The notes: generated by a model from the sequence alone, not told the origin. A stretch of DNA of 64,000 bases from Salmonella bongori NCTC 12419 (GCF_000252995.1 NC_015761.1:1860001-1924000); one strand, 5' to 3'; positions 14,835 to 24,190 are shown, counted from the first letter of the stretch. A program made the numbers and translations.

Positions 14835-16886
14835 CTAAGCGCTATGTAAAGTCCCCTGCGCCAGCCCAATTAAAAAGGCAAATTCCAGCGCGACGCCTTC
14901 ATAAGATTTAAACCGCCCCGACTTACCACCGTGGCCAGAGTCCATATCCGTACATAACAGTAACAGACGATCGTCCGTTTTTAGTTCCCGTAATTTTGCT
15001 ACCCACTTCGCCGGCTCCCAGTATTGTACCTGAGAGTCGTGCAATCCTGTTGTTACCAGCAGGTGCGGATAATCCTGCGCTTTGACGTTGTCATAAGGGC
15101 TATAACTTTTCATATAGTTATAATACTGGACGTCCTGCGGATTCCCCCACTCTTCAAACTCCCCTGTCGTTAACGGGATCGATTCATCCAGCATCGTGGT
15201 CAATACATCCACAAACGGCACCTGGGCGATCACGCCGTGGAAAAGTTCAGGGCGCTCGTTGATGGCGACGCCCATCAGCATTCCGCCCGCGCTTCCGCCC
15301 ATCCCGTAACACAGCGAAGGCGAGCCGTAGCCCAGTTTTAATAAGGCGTCACAGGCATCAAGATAGTCATTAAAGGTGTTTCGCTTTTTCAGGAACTTGC
15401 CATCTTCATACCACTGCTGTCCCAGCTCGCCGCCGCCGCGCACGTGTACGATAGCGTAAACAAAGCCACGATCCAGTAAACTCAACCGGCTGCTACTAAA
15501 GTCGGCGTCAATACTGGAGCCGTAAGAACCATAGCCGTAGACCAGAAGCGGATTTTGTCCTTTACGAAAGTACTTTTGATGATAAACCAACGATACCGGC
15601 ACTTCGACGCCGTCACGCGCGGTGATCCACACGTGTTCGCTTTGATAACAGCCAGAATCAAATCCGGGCACTTCCGTCTGCTTAAGGACCCGTCGTTCTC
15701 CGGTATCCATATCCAGTTCGAACAACGTATCCGGTGTAGTCATTGAGGAATAACCATAACGCAGCCGGGAGGTCTCCGGCTCAGGATTATAGGCAAGCCA
15801 CGTCACGTAAGCTGGATCGTCAAACGCAATGCCAATCACTTCACGTGTTTTACGGTTAATTTGCCGCAGGCTGGTTAAACCTCGTTGACGTTCCTCCACC
15901 ACTAACCAGTCGGTAAAAAGGGTAAACCCTTCCAGCATAATATGCTCTCGCGGGGGGATCAGCTCTTCCCAGGCGTTTTCATTGCGTATGCGGGTTCGGT
16001 ACAAACCAAAGTTTTTACCGTTTCGGTTAGAGCGCAGGTAGAACGTGTGCTGATAGTGGTCGAGACTATATTCGTGATCCTTGCGGCGTGGTAAAAATGA
16101 AAACGGTTCAGCATCCGCCAGTTCTGCGTCAAGTAATAGCACCTCACTGGTGGTGGCGCTGGCGAGGTGAATGATCACATAATGCTGCGAAGTGGTTTTA
16201 TGCAGGCTGACATAAAAAGTATCGTCTTTTTCTTCATACACCAGTTCGTCTTGCGAAGAGGGAGTACCGATGGTATGCCGCCAGACCTGATACGGCAGGA
16301 GTGTCTTCTTATCTTTACGCACATAGTAAAGGGTCAGGGAATCATTGGCCCAGACAAATTCAGGCGCAACATTATCCAGTAGCTCCGGATACCAGTTACC
16401 GCTTTGAAGGTTGCGAAAGCGTAACCCATACTGACGGCGGGATAAATAGTCCTCGGCCAATGCCATGATCGTATTATCCGGCGTAATAGCGAGCCCTCCG
16501 AGCGTATAAAACTCGCTGTGTGCGGCCCGCTGGTTTGCATCAAGCAAGACATCCCATTCCTCCCACTCTTCTTTTAATACAGATTGCCGCTGGTAGATGG
16601 CGTATTCACAGCCGGGTTCATAAATGTAACGGTAGCGGTACCCGTTTTTCACATAAGGCGCAGAGACTTCCCGGGGAGGGATGCGATCGATAATTTCTTT
16701 CAGTATGCGATCCTGTAATGCCTGCTGTGAGGTCATCACTTTCCGACCATACTCATTTTCCTGATGCAGATAATCAAGGACTTCCGGCTGCGAGCGAGTA
16801 TCGTCCCGCAACCAGTAATAATGATCAATGCGCGTATCGCCATGTACGGTCATGGCATAGGGAATTCGATTGGCTTTTGGCAACAT
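14835..16886 (-). CDS. ptrB: oligopeptidase B (protease II)
   Basis: 683 residues, S9 prolyl-oligopeptidase family; cleaves small peptides after Lys and Arg in the cytoplasm. An N-terminal beta-propeller (about 70-400) is followed by the alpha/beta hydrolase domain. The catalytic Ser lies in MGGSAGGMLMG, the Asp in LHDSQVQYWEP, and the His in DSGHGGKSGR. The YGYGSYG segment before the catalytic domain is typical. No signal peptide. Stands alone between exoX (convergent) and yebE. Confidence 0.97.
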   Translation of the reverse strand: MLPKANRIPYAMTVHGDTRIDHYYWLRDDTRSQPEVLDYLHQENEYGRKVMTSQQALQDRILKEIIDRIPPREVSAPYVKNGYRYRYIYEPGCEYAIYQRQSVLKEEWEEWDVLLDANQRAAHSEFYTLGGLAITPDNTIMALAEDYLSRRQYGLRFRNLQSGNWYPELLDNVAPEFVWANDSLTLYYVRKDKKTLLPYQVWRHTIGTPSSQDELVYEEKDDTFYVSLHKTTSQHYVIIHLASATTSEVLLLDAELADAEPFSFLPRRKDHEYSLDHYQHTFYLRSNRNGKNFGLYRTRIRNENAWEELIPPREHIMLEGFTLFTDWLVVEERQRGLTSLRQINRKTREVIGIAFDDPAYVTWLAYNPEPETSRLRYGYSSMTTPDTLFELDMDTGERRVLKQTEVPGFDSGCYQSEHVWITARDGVEVPVSLVYHQKYFRKGQNPLLVYGYGSYGSSIDADFSSSRLSLLDRGFVYAIVHVRGGGELGQQWYEDGKFLKKRNTFNDYLDACDALLKLGYGSPSLCYGMGGSAGGMLMGVAINERPELFHGVIAQVPFVDVLTTMLDESIPLTTGEFEEWGNPQDVQYYNYMKSYSPYDNVKAQDYPHLLVTTGLHDSQVQYWEPAKWVAKLRELKTDDRLLLLCTDMDSGHGGKSGRFKSYEGVALEFAFLIGLAQGTLHSA

Positions 16887-16968
16887 GTTATTTTTTCTTT
16901 TGCGTTAATATTTGTCATATTTCACGCGGCAAACACAGCGGCTAAGCATCGCTATCCCGGATGCTCAA

Positions 16969-17004
16969 AGCGGTAAGCATTTGAGATTTCACTGCCTTAC
17001 CGCT
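16969..17004. repeat. 9-base perfect inverted repeat between ptrB and yebE
   Basis: AGCGGTAAG (16969-16977) and CTTACCGCT (16996-17004) with an 18-base spacer. No U-tract follows on either strand. It could be the leader hairpin of ptrB or an operator; the role is not known. Confidence 0.4.
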
Positions 17005-17098
17005 GTCATGCAACATGAATGACGTAAGGTATCCATCCTATAAGGGTGGCAAAAGTCACGCATGATGCAAGCGAAACATGTTATTTAATGAGAGGTTA

Positions 17099-17758
17099 TC
17101 ACCCTGGCAGCGCCTGTTTTTGCTGCTGCAAATCCTGCTCGATGCCTTCCCGGACATCCTGGGGAATTTTTAGCGCGTCGCCTAAGGCATTCAAATAGCT
17201 ACGCTCCATAAAGTGGTCAATATCAATGGCGGCGCAACTCAGGAAGTAAACTTCCAGGGCTTCTTCTTCATTGCGGATGCCCTGTGCTAAACGTTGCGGA
17301 TCAAGCGGCTGCTCAATAGCCTTCTCGATAAACACGCGCCCTTGTTCTTCCACGCCAGCTTCCCGCAACTGGAGCTCAATTGCCGCGCGTTCTTTGGCGT
17401 CGATATGTCCATCGCTTTTCGCCGCAAAAACCAAAGCAAGAATAAGCCGCTCAGTACGCACATCCAGCGGCGTGCTGTGCGCGCCGAATTGCGGTTCTCC
17501 CTGATGCGCAGCGCGCACTTTATCTTTGTACTTGTTCCATAATACAGAACCGGCGACGGCACCACCGCCTACCAGTAAAGCGCCGGTACCATATTTCGTT
17601 AATAATTTACGTGAAGATTTATTTGCTACCAGCAGTCCCGCCAGACCGCCCAGGGCGCCGGGAACCAGCAGTTTATTTAAGCCTTGTTCACCTGAAGATG
17701 AGCCGGAAGCGCCTTTTTGTCCAAGAAGAGATTGTAGTTGGTTCAACCAATTAGCCAT
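17099..17758 (-). CDS. yebE: inner membrane protein YebE (DUF533)
   Basis: 219 residues from the ATG at 17758 (MANWLNQLQSLLGQKG), matching E. coli YebE. The frame runs 28 codons further upstream but through a nested hairpin, so that part is not coding. A Ser/Gly-rich linker is followed by a glycine-rich hydrophobic region (LVPGALGGLAGLLVA and GTGALLVGGGAVAGSVLW). The C-terminal soluble domain (about 100-219) is TerB-like with AKSDGHIDAKER. In E. coli yebE is a target of the CpxAR envelope stress system; I did not confirm a CpxR box here. Function unknown. Confidence 0.92.
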   Translation of the reverse strand: MANWLNQLQSLLGQKGASGSSSGEQGLNKLLVPGALGGLAGLLVANKSSRKLLTKYGTGALLVGGGAVAGSVLWNKYKDKVRAAHQGEPQFGAHSTPLDVRTERLILALVFAAKSDGHIDAKERAAIELQLREAGVEEQGRVFIEKAIEQPLDPQRLAQGIRNEEEALEVYFLSCAAIDIDHFMERSYLNALGDALKIPQDVREGIEQDLQQQKQALPG

Positions 17759-17762
17759 AGTG

Positions 17763-17805
17763 CCCCTCAAATACAGACCAATAATGGTCAAGCGTACCTG
17801 AGGGG
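17763..17805 (-). promoter_or_regulatory. nested inverted repeats directly upstream of yebE
   Basis: Outer repeat CCCCTCA (17763-17769) / TGAGGGG (17799-17805) encloses the inner repeat GACCA (17776-17780) / TGGTC (17785-17789). It begins 5 bases from the yebE start codon and would include the ribosome-binding region (TTTGAGGGGC on the minus strand). It could therefore mask or tune translation initiation. Confidence 0.45.
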
Positions 17806-17851
17806 ATGTCAGGAATTGTCTATGTCGGCAAAAGAAGCGCAAATTACCCCG

Positions 17852-18205
17852 CTAGCGGGGCTGATATTCCGCCGTACCGGCTTTACAGTCAACGATGACC
17901 TGATAATGAATGTCGGCACTCTTACCGCGGACGGTTAACGGGACAGTCCATTTATCATTTTGACCCGCAACTTCCTTCACATTGACCCATGCTACCGGGT
18001 CAGCCTGCCCTACCTTTTTTTGGTCATCCGCCCACCGTACAATACGATTTTGCTGGTAGTCGCGCTTCACGCTTGCCGCAATCCCGTCGGCGTCCAGCCC
18101 TTCGCACGTTGGAAACTTAACCGATTTACTCTCCGTAGCTGCCGCAAACGCCGATACGCTGGCAGATAACAACAGCAGGCTCAACAACGCTCCTCTTTTG
18201 TTCAT
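17852..18205 (-). CDS. yebF: YebF, secreted protein
   Basis: 117 residues from the ATG at 18205, which has AAGGAG a few bases upstream; a start 12 codons earlier is not conserved. The signal peptide MNKRGALLSLLLLSASVSAFA is followed by a mature domain with Cys in PTCEGLD and VDCKAG, expected to be disulfide-bonded. E. coli YebF passes through Sec and is then found in the medium, exported via outer membrane porins; it is structurally similar to colicin immunity proteins. The segment ASVKRDYQQNRIVRWADDQK is almost unchanged from E. coli. Confidence 0.95.
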   Translation of the reverse strand: MNKRGALLSLLLLSASVSAFAAATESKSVKFPTCEGLDADGIAASVKRDYQQNRIVRWADDQKKVGQADPVAWVNVKEVAGQNDKWTVPLTVRGKSADIHYQVIVDCKAGTAEYQPR

Positions 18206-18271
18206 ATTTTTCTCCTTAGCACAATGGTTCAGGAAAAGCATGGTACAAAACGCCGGGAGCGCAAGTGTGGG

Positions 18272-18562
18272 TCAGGCGGCTTGCTTTTTCGTTTTACTGA
18301 CGACGCTTTTTTCAACCACCTGTGGAGACGGCAGCTTACCGGTTTTCAGGATCGTACTTAACACCTCTTTATGCTCCGCCAGCCATAGCGACAGCGCTTC
18401 GCGCTGCCCATCTTCCAGCGCGACTGGCGACTGTTCAAGCCAGGTATCGAGAAGATCGGCAGTGTCGAGCATTTTGTCCCAGGCATCGGCTTCCTTTTTA
18501 CTGGTAAAAGACATCTTCTCCTCACCTTCGCGAATGACTACGTATTTAACCTCAACCGCCAT
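18272..18562 (-). CDS. yebG: DNA damage-inducible protein YebG
   Basis: 96 residues, as in E. coli, starting MAVEVKYVVIREGEEKMSFTSKKEADAWDKM and ending with a basic tail (VVSKTKKQAA). It is a member of the SOS regulon with unknown biochemical function. A perfect LexA box lies 20 bases upstream of the start codon. Divergent from purT, with both promoters inside a 130-base gap. Confidence 0.96.
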   Translation of the reverse strand: MAVEVKYVVIREGEEKMSFTSKKEADAWDKMLDTADLLDTWLEQSPVALEDGQREALSLWLAEHKEVLSTILKTGKLPSPQVVEKSVVSKTKKQAA

Positions 18563-18581
18563 TGTGCAGCCCCTTATTTAC

Positions 18582-18597
18582 CTGTGTTTATATACAG
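18582..18597. promoter_or_regulatory. LexA box of yebG
   Basis: CTGTGTTTATATACAG fits the LexA operator CTGT-N8-ACAG exactly. It lies 20 bases from the yebG start codon. Confidence 0.92.
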
Positions 18598-18641
18598 TAT
18601 ATTGCATAACAACAAAAAAAGCAACGCATTCAAAAAGACAC

Positions 18642-18657
18642 ACGCAAACGTTTTCGT
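18642..18657. promoter_or_regulatory. PurR box of purT
   Basis: ACGCAAACGTTTTCGT matches the PurR operator consensus (ANGCAANCGNTTNCNT). A TATACT -10 element directly follows (18659-18664), so bound PurR would cover the purT promoter. Confidence 0.9.
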
Positions 18658-18692
18658 TTATACTACGCCCAGGTAAAACAGGGGACAAAAAT

Positions 18693-19871
18693 ATGACGTT
18701 ATTAGGCACAGCGCTGCGTCCGGCTGCAACGCGGGTGATGTTATTAGGTTCAGGGGAATTGGGAAAAGAGGTCGCTATTGAATGCCAACGACTGGGGATC
18801 GAAGTTATTGCCGTCGATCGCTATCCTGACGCTCCCGCTATGCATGTGGCTCACCGTTCACACGTCATTAATATGCTGGACGGCGACGCTCTACGCCGGG
18901 TGGTTGCCCTGGAAAAACCGCACTATATCGTGCCGGAAATAGAAGCGATCGCGACCAATACGCTGCGTGAACTGGAAGACGAAGGGCTGAATGTGGTGCC
19001 CTGCGCGCGTGCTACGCAGTTAACGATGAACCGCGAAGGAATTCGCCGCCTGGCCGCGGAGGAGTTAGGCCTTCCGACATCCGAATACCGTTTTGCCGAC
19101 AGTGAGGCGAGTTTTCACGATGCGGTCGCGGCAATGGGTTTTCCTTGTATTGTTAAGCCGGTAATGAGTTCCTCCGGCAAAGGCCAGAGTTTTATCCGTT
19201 CAGCCGACCAGATCACGCAGGCATGGGAGTACGCACAGCAGGGAGGGCGTGCTGGCGCAGGTCACGTCATTGTGGAAGGCGTGGTCAAGTTTGATTTTGA
19301 AATTACGCTGCTCACCGTGAGCGCTATTGATGGCGTTCATTTCTGTGCTCCGGTCGGTCACCGACAGGAAGATGGCGATTATCGCGAATCCTGGCAGCCA
19401 CAGCAGATGAGCGAACTGGCGCTAACGCGAGCACAAGACATTGCCCGTACGGTGGTGCTGGCGCTAGGCGGCTATGGGCTGTTTGGCGTGGAACTCTTCG
19501 TCTGTGGCGATGAGGTTATTTTCAGCGAGGTCTCCCCTCGCCCGCATGATACGGGAATGGTTACATTAATTTCTCAGGATCTCTCTGAATTTGCGCTACA
19601 TGTTCGCGCCTTTTTAGGGCTGCCAATAGGCGCTATACGCCAGTATGGTCCCGCCGCTTCAGCGGTGATTCTGCCGCAGCTAACCAGCCAGAATGTAACG
19701 TTTGATAATGTGCAGGCTGCGATGGGGGCAGGACAACAGGTACGCTTGTTTGGGAAGCCAGAAATCGACGGCGTCCGTCGGTTAGGCGTCGTGCTGGCGA
19801 TGGCGGAAGATATTGATAGGGCTGTTGAACGTGCAAAAAATGCCGCAACACTCGTGAAGGTTACAGGCTAA
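18693..19871 (+). CDS. purT: formate-dependent phosphoribosylglycinamide formyltransferase 2
   Basis: 392 residues from the ATG at 18693 (MTLLGTALRPAATRVMLLG), the E. coli PurT length. The frame is open much further upstream, through yebG and yebF on the other strand, but that part is not coding. It is an ATP-grasp enzyme that uses ATP and formate to convert GAR to formyl-GAR, the folate-independent route at step 3 of purine synthesis. Visible parts are the N-terminal LGSGELGKEVAIE, the P-loop-like SSSGKGQSF, and GLFGVELFV with the metal-binding ISEVSPRPHDTGM-type segment. Controlled by PurR through the upstream box. Confidence 0.97.
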   Translation: MTLLGTALRPAATRVMLLGSGELGKEVAIECQRLGIEVIAVDRYPDAPAMHVAHRSHVINMLDGDALRRVVALEKPHYIVPEIEAIATNTLRELEDEGLNVVPCARATQLTMNREGIRRLAAEELGLPTSEYRFADSEASFHDAVAAMGFPCIVKPVMSSSGKGQSFIRSADQITQAWEYAQQGGRAGAGHVIVEGVVKFDFEITLLTVSAIDGVHFCAPVGHRQEDGDYRESWQPQQMSELALTRAQDIARTVVLALGGYGLFGVELFVCGDEVIFSEVSPRPHDTGMVTLISQDLSEFALHVRAFLGLPIGAIRQYGPAASAVILPQLTSQNVTFDNVQAAMGAGQQVRLFGKPEIDGVRRLGVVLAMAEDIDRAVERAKNAATLVKVTG

Positions 19872-19877
19872 AAAACT

Positions 19878-19903
19878 GGATGGCGGCGCTTGCACCGCCA
19901 TCC
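19878..19903 (-). terminator. terminator of eda (leftward)
   Basis: GGATGGCGG / CCGCCATCC at 19878-19886 and 19895-19903. On the minus strand it is followed by AGTTTTTTAG. Confidence 0.8.
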
Positions 19904-19916
19904 GCTCTATGATTTT

Positions 19917-19942
19917 GCCCGATAAGCGATATCGGGCTTTTC
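19917..19942 (+). terminator. terminator of purT (rightward)
   Basis: GCCCGATA / TATCGGGC with a five-base loop, followed by TTTTCTTT. Confidence 0.8.
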
Positions 19943-19943
19943 T

Positions 19944-20585
19944 TTACTGCTTCGCGCCTTCTACTGCTTCACGCGCCAGTGTGGTGATGCGATCGTAGTC
20001 GCCGGCTTCCAGCGCATCAGCCGGTACCAGCCAGGAACCGCCGATACACAGCACACTTTTCAGCGCCAGATAGTCACGATAGTTTGCCGGAGAAATGCCG
20101 CCGGTCGGACAAAAGCGCACCTGAGAGAACGGACCTGCAATCGCCTGTAGCGCTTTAGTACCGCCATTCGCTTCCGCCGGGAAGAATTTGAATTCTTTCA
20201 GACCATAGTCCATACCCAGCATCAGTTCAGAAACGGTGCTGATACCGGGAATCAATGGAATAGTACCTTCCGTTGCCGCTTTCAATAGTGGCTCAGTCAA
20301 CCCCGGGCTAATCGCAAACTGCGCGCCCGCTTCCGTTACCTCCGCCAGTTGCTGCGGGTTGAGGACGGTCCCTGCACCGACAATCGCATCGGGTACATCT
20401 TTAGCGATAGCGCGGATAGCCTCCATTGCGCACGCTGTGCGTAACGTCACTTCCAGGACGCGAACGCCGCCGGCCACCAGTGCTTTAGCCATCGGCACCG
20501 CATGCTCCAGTTTGTTGACTACAATGACCGGGACAACCGGACCGGTGGTCAGGATTGCTTCTGCACTTGTTTTCCAGTTTTTCAT
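19944..20585 (-). CDS. eda: KDPG/KHG aldolase
   Basis: 213 residues. A class I aldolase that splits 2-keto-3-deoxy-6-phosphogluconate into pyruvate and glyceraldehyde 3-phosphate, the last step of the Entner-Doudoroff route. It also serves hexuronate breakdown. The Schiff-base lysine lies in EFKFFPAEANGG (near residue 133), and the active glutamate in VLEVTLRT (near 45). It follows edd with 37 bases between the genes, so it is co-transcribed but may have its own promoter as in E. coli. Confidence 0.97.
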   Translation of the reverse strand: MKNWKTSAEAILTTGPVVPVIVVNKLEHAVPMAKALVAGGVRVLEVTLRTACAMEAIRAIAKDVPDAIVGAGTVLNPQQLAEVTEAGAQFAISPGLTEPLLKAATEGTIPLIPGISTVSELMLGMDYGLKEFKFFPAEANGGTKALQAIAGPFSQVRFCPTGGISPANYRDYLALKSVLCIGGSWLVPADALEAGDYDRITTLAREAVEGAKQ

Positions 20586-20622
20586 CGGAATTCTTCTCTC
20601 GCCTGATTACAAAAGTGTCATC

Positions 20623-22434
20623 TTAAAAAGTGATACAGGTTGCGCCCTGCTCCGCACCCGACAGATTTTCACGCAACGCGCCAAACAATTCACGTCCCGT
20701 TCCAAGGCGTGACGCACTCAGATCCGGAATGTGAGGCTGGCGAGCGGCAAGTACCGCCTCGTCGACCAGCAGAGTTAACTCACCTGTCTGTCCATTCACG
20801 CGAATGATGTCGCCATCGCGCACTTTTGCCAGTAAGCCGCCATCGTAGGCTTCCGGCGTTACGTGGATAGCTGAAGGCACTTTACCCGAAGCACCTGAAA
20901 GCCGTCCATCAGTCACTAACGCGATTTTGAAACAGCGGTCCAATAATACACCAAGTGGCGGCATGAGTTTATGTAATTCTGGCATTCCGTTCGCTTTTGG
21001 CCCCTGATGGCGCACAACTACCACACAATCCTTGTCCAGTAAGCCCGCTTCAAAGGCTGGCAGAACGTCATGCTGGCTTTCAAACACCACGGCTGGCGCT
21101 TCAATGACCTGGTTCTCCACTGGCACGGCAGATGTTTTCATCACGGCGCGTCCCAGGTTACCACTCAGCACTTTTGTACCGCCATGATGCGAGAACGGCT
21201 TATCAAAAGTGGCAATCACCTGGCTATCCAGTGATCTTTCCGCGCCTTCGCGCCACTCCAGCTCGCCGTTGTTGAGCCAGGGTTCCAGCGTATAGCGTTT
21301 CAGACCAAAACCCGCGACGGTATTAACATCTTCATGCAACAATCCGGCGTTGAGCAGTTCGCGCATCAGGACTGGCACCCCACCAGCGGCCTGGAAATGA
21401 TTAATATCCGCCGGACCGTTCGGGTACAGGCGCGCCATCAGCGGTACGACCTCCGACAAATCCGAGAAGTCATCCCAGTTGATTAGAATTCCCGCCGCGC
21501 GCGCCATCGCGACCAAATGCATGGTGTGGTTCGTGGAGCCGCCGGTAGCCAGCAGTGCGACAATACCGTTCACCACAACTTTTTCATCGATCATTTTACC
21601 GAGCGGCATCCATGCGTTACCGTTACCGGTAAGGCGGGTAACCTGTCGTGCGGCAGCGGCAGTCAACGCCTCGCGTAGCGGCGCATCCGGATGCACAAAC
21701 GAAGAGCCGGGCAATTGCATTCCCATAAACTCCACCACCATCTGGTTGGTGTTGGCAGTACCGTAAAATGTACAGGTGCCTGGCGCATGATAAGAGGCGG
21801 CCTCCGACTCAAGCAGCGCCATTCTGTCTACTTTTCCTTCAGCATACAGCTGGCGAATACGGACTTTTTCTTTATTTGGCAGGCCGCTGGCCATCGGGCC
21901 CGAGGGAACAAAAATAGCGGGTAAATGACCAAAGGAGAGCGCAGCCATCACCAGTCCAGGGACGATTTTGTCACATACTCCAAGGAATAACGCACCGTCA
22001 AACATATTGTGAGAAAGCCCAACCGCTGCCGACATCGCTATCACTTCACGGCTAAGTAAAGATAGCTCCATACCGTCCTGCCCCTGCGTGATACCATCGC
22101 ACATTGCCGGTACGCCGCCTGCGACCTGGCCTACCGCATTCACAGAGTGCAGCGCCTGACGAATAATCTCCGGATAATGTTCATACGGCTGATGTGCAGA
22201 GAGCATGTCATTATAGGCAGTAATGATGGCGATATTATTGCGCAGCATACTTTTCAGCGAGGCTTTGTCCGCTGGCTGGCAGGCCGCGAAACCATGCGCC
22301 AGGTTGCCACAAGCCAGCTGTGAGCGGTGAACCGTTGCGGTTTTCGACTGCTCAATACGAGCGAGGTAGGTAGTCCTGGTCTGTTGAGAGCGTTCAATAA
22401 TGCGCTTTGTTACGCGTAACAAATTAGAGTTCAT
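20623..22434 (-). CDS. edd: 6-phosphogluconate dehydratase
   Basis: 603 residues, IlvD/Edd family. It dehydrates 6-phosphogluconate to KDPG, the first committed step of the Entner-Doudoroff pathway, using a 4Fe-4S cluster. Signature segments are GVPAMCDGITQGQDGME and LFLGVCDKIVPGL, with TDGRLSGASGKVPSAIHV near the C-terminus. The cluster cysteines fall in these segments and in PGTCTFYGTANTNQM. The start codon ATG at 22434 is followed by NSNLLRVTKRIIERS. zwf lies upstream in the same direction but is separated by a terminator. Confidence 0.97.
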   Translation of the reverse strand: MNSNLLRVTKRIIERSQQTRTTYLARIEQSKTATVHRSQLACGNLAHGFAACQPADKASLKSMLRNNIAIITAYNDMLSAHQPYEHYPEIIRQALHSVNAVGQVAGGVPAMCDGITQGQDGMELSLLSREVIAMSAAVGLSHNMFDGALFLGVCDKIVPGLVMAALSFGHLPAIFVPSGPMASGLPNKEKVRIRQLYAEGKVDRMALLESEAASYHAPGTCTFYGTANTNQMVVEFMGMQLPGSSFVHPDAPLREALTAAAARQVTRLTGNGNAWMPLGKMIDEKVVVNGIVALLATGGSTNHTMHLVAMARAAGILINWDDFSDLSEVVPLMARLYPNGPADINHFQAAGGVPVLMRELLNAGLLHEDVNTVAGFGLKRYTLEPWLNNGELEWREGAERSLDSQVIATFDKPFSHHGGTKVLSGNLGRAVMKTSAVPVENQVIEAPAVVFESQHDVLPAFEAGLLDKDCVVVVRHQGPKANGMPELHKLMPPLGVLLDRCFKIALVTDGRLSGASGKVPSAIHVTPEAYDGGLLAKVRDGDIIRVNGQTGELTLLVDEAVLAARQPHIPDLSASRLGTGRELFGALRENLSGAEQGATCITF

Positions 22435-22555
22435 AGCGGCTCCTGAAATTTATCTGTCCGGCTACCGAATTGCACAGATATTTCATCGATACAATAAATC
22501 ATTGAAATACGTGACATCCAGCATTAATGGGGCAAAATCGTTTCAGGCAGTGTAA

Positions 22556-22589
22556 TAAAAAAAGCCTCGCGGGTGAATCCACACGAGGC
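22556..22589 (-). terminator. terminator of zwf
   Basis: On the minus strand GCCTCG ... CGAGGC (22584-22589 and 22564-22569) is followed by TTTTTTT. It separates zwf from edd-eda. Confidence 0.88.
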
Positions 22590-22668
22590 CTGAAAGGACA
22601 AAAATGATTCTACAATCTGTGCCAGATCATGTTACCGGTAAAATAACACCTCAGAATAAGACTGAAAT

Positions 22669-24144
22669 TTACTCAAACTCATTCCATGAACGACCATCAC
22701 GGGTGATCATTGCCACAGAAGCTACCGGCCCCCAGGTGCCCGCCTGGTACGGCTTTGGCGCATCGTTGTCCATCGCCCATGCTTCAGTTATGGAGTCAAC
22801 CCACTTCCACGCCTCTTCCACTTCATCGCGGCGGACAAACAGCGCCTGAATGCCGCGCATCGTCTCCAGCAACAGTCGCTCATACGCGTCCGCGAGATGT
22901 GTCTGATTGAACGTCTCGGAGTAGCTCAGATCAAGTTTGGTCGTTTGCAGGTTGTGCTTATGATCCAGTCCTGGCACTTTATTAAGCACCTGGATATCCA
23001 CGCCCTCATCCGGCTGCAGACGAATGGTCAGCTTATTCTGCGGCAGATCTTGCCAGGATTCTTTAAAGAGGTTCAGTTCTGGCGTTTTAAAATACACCAC
23101 CACTTCAGAGCATTTAGTCGGCAGGCGCTTACCGGTACGCAGATAAAACGGGACGCCAGCCCAACGCCAGTTATCGATATCAACACGGATTGCCACGAAA
23201 GTCTCAGTGTTGCTGCTTTTATTCGCGCCCTCTTCTTCCAGGTAGCCCGGTACTTTCTTACCCTGCGCAAAACCAGCGGTGTATTGACCGCGAACCGTTT
23301 TTTCACGCACGTTGGAGCGATCAATACGGCGTAGCGATTTCAGTACTTTTACTTTTTCATCGCGAATACTGTCGGCGCTCAGATCTGACGGCGGCGACAT
23401 GGCAATCATGCACAAAATTTGCAGCAGGTGATTCTGGATCATATCGCGCATCTGACCGGCCTGGTCGAAATACCCCCAACGTCCTTCAATACCCACCTCT
23501 TCCGCTACAGTAATCTCCACATGATCAATAGTGCGGTTATCCCAGTTATTCACGAACAACGCGTTAGCAAAACGCAGCGCCAGCAGGTTCAGAACCGTTT
23601 CTTTGCCCAGATAGTGATCGATACGGTACACCTGGCACTCTTCGAAGTATTCGCCGACCCGATCGTTAATCTCCCGTGAGGTCGCAAGCGAAGTACCCAA
23701 TGGTTTTTCCATCACGACGCGCGCAGGTTTGGCGTTAAGTTTGGCTTCCCCTAACCCTTTGCAAATAGCGCCGAAGGTGCTGGGCGGCATCGCAAAATAG
23801 TTAATAGTGGTACGGTTTTTTTGATCCAGCATATCGCCCAGACGACTAAACGCAGGCGTATCGTTAACGTCAAGATTGCAAAAATCCAGCCGGCCACTCA
23901 ACGTATCCCACAAGCCTTCATCGATTTTTTCCTTCATGAAGGTTTCCAGCGCCTCACGCACGACATGGGTATAGGCTTCTTTGTCCCAGTCCGCGCGGCC
24001 CACCCCGATAATACGGGTATCCGGGTGGATCTGGCCGGCTTTCTCCAGTTGATACAGGGAAGGCAGCAGTTTCCGGCGCGCCAGGTCGCCTTTCGCGCCG
24101 AAAATGACCAGGTCACATGCCTGGGCTGTTTGCGTTACCGCCAT
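22669..24144 (-). CDS. zwf: glucose-6-phosphate 1-dehydrogenase
   Basis: 491 residues. The first enzyme of the oxidative pentose phosphate and Entner-Doudoroff routes; makes 6-phosphogluconolactone and NADPH. The N-terminal nucleotide-binding motif is FGAKGDLARRKLLPSL. The active-site signature RIDHYLGKE lies near residue 180 and contains the catalytic histidine and lysine. A HexR box stands 47 bases upstream of the start. In E. coli zwf also belongs to the SoxRS/MarA regulon; I could not confirm a sox box here. Confidence 0.98.
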   Translation of the reverse strand: MAVTQTAQACDLVIFGAKGDLARRKLLPSLYQLEKAGQIHPDTRIIGVGRADWDKEAYTHVVREALETFMKEKIDEGLWDTLSGRLDFCNLDVNDTPAFSRLGDMLDQKNRTTINYFAMPPSTFGAICKGLGEAKLNAKPARVVMEKPLGTSLATSREINDRVGEYFEECQVYRIDHYLGKETVLNLLALRFANALFVNNWDNRTIDHVEITVAEEVGIEGRWGYFDQAGQMRDMIQNHLLQILCMIAMSPPSDLSADSIRDEKVKVLKSLRRIDRSNVREKTVRGQYTAGFAQGKKVPGYLEEEGANKSSNTETFVAIRVDIDNWRWAGVPFYLRTGKRLPTKCSEVVVYFKTPELNLFKESWQDLPQNKLTIRLQPDEGVDIQVLNKVPGLDHKHNLQTTKLDLSYSETFNQTHLADAYERLLLETMRGIQALFVRRDEVEEAWKWVDSITEAWAMDNDAPKPYQAGTWGPVASVAMITRDGRSWNEFE

Positions 24145-24190
24145 GTCATTCTCCTTAGTTAATCTCCCGGTACTTTAGCCAGGGTATAGT

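Noticed and set aside
22435..22560. HexR or GntR operator upstream of edd
   Set aside because: Only weak partial matches (for example TGTCACGTATTTCA on the minus strand) were seen, below what I would call a site.
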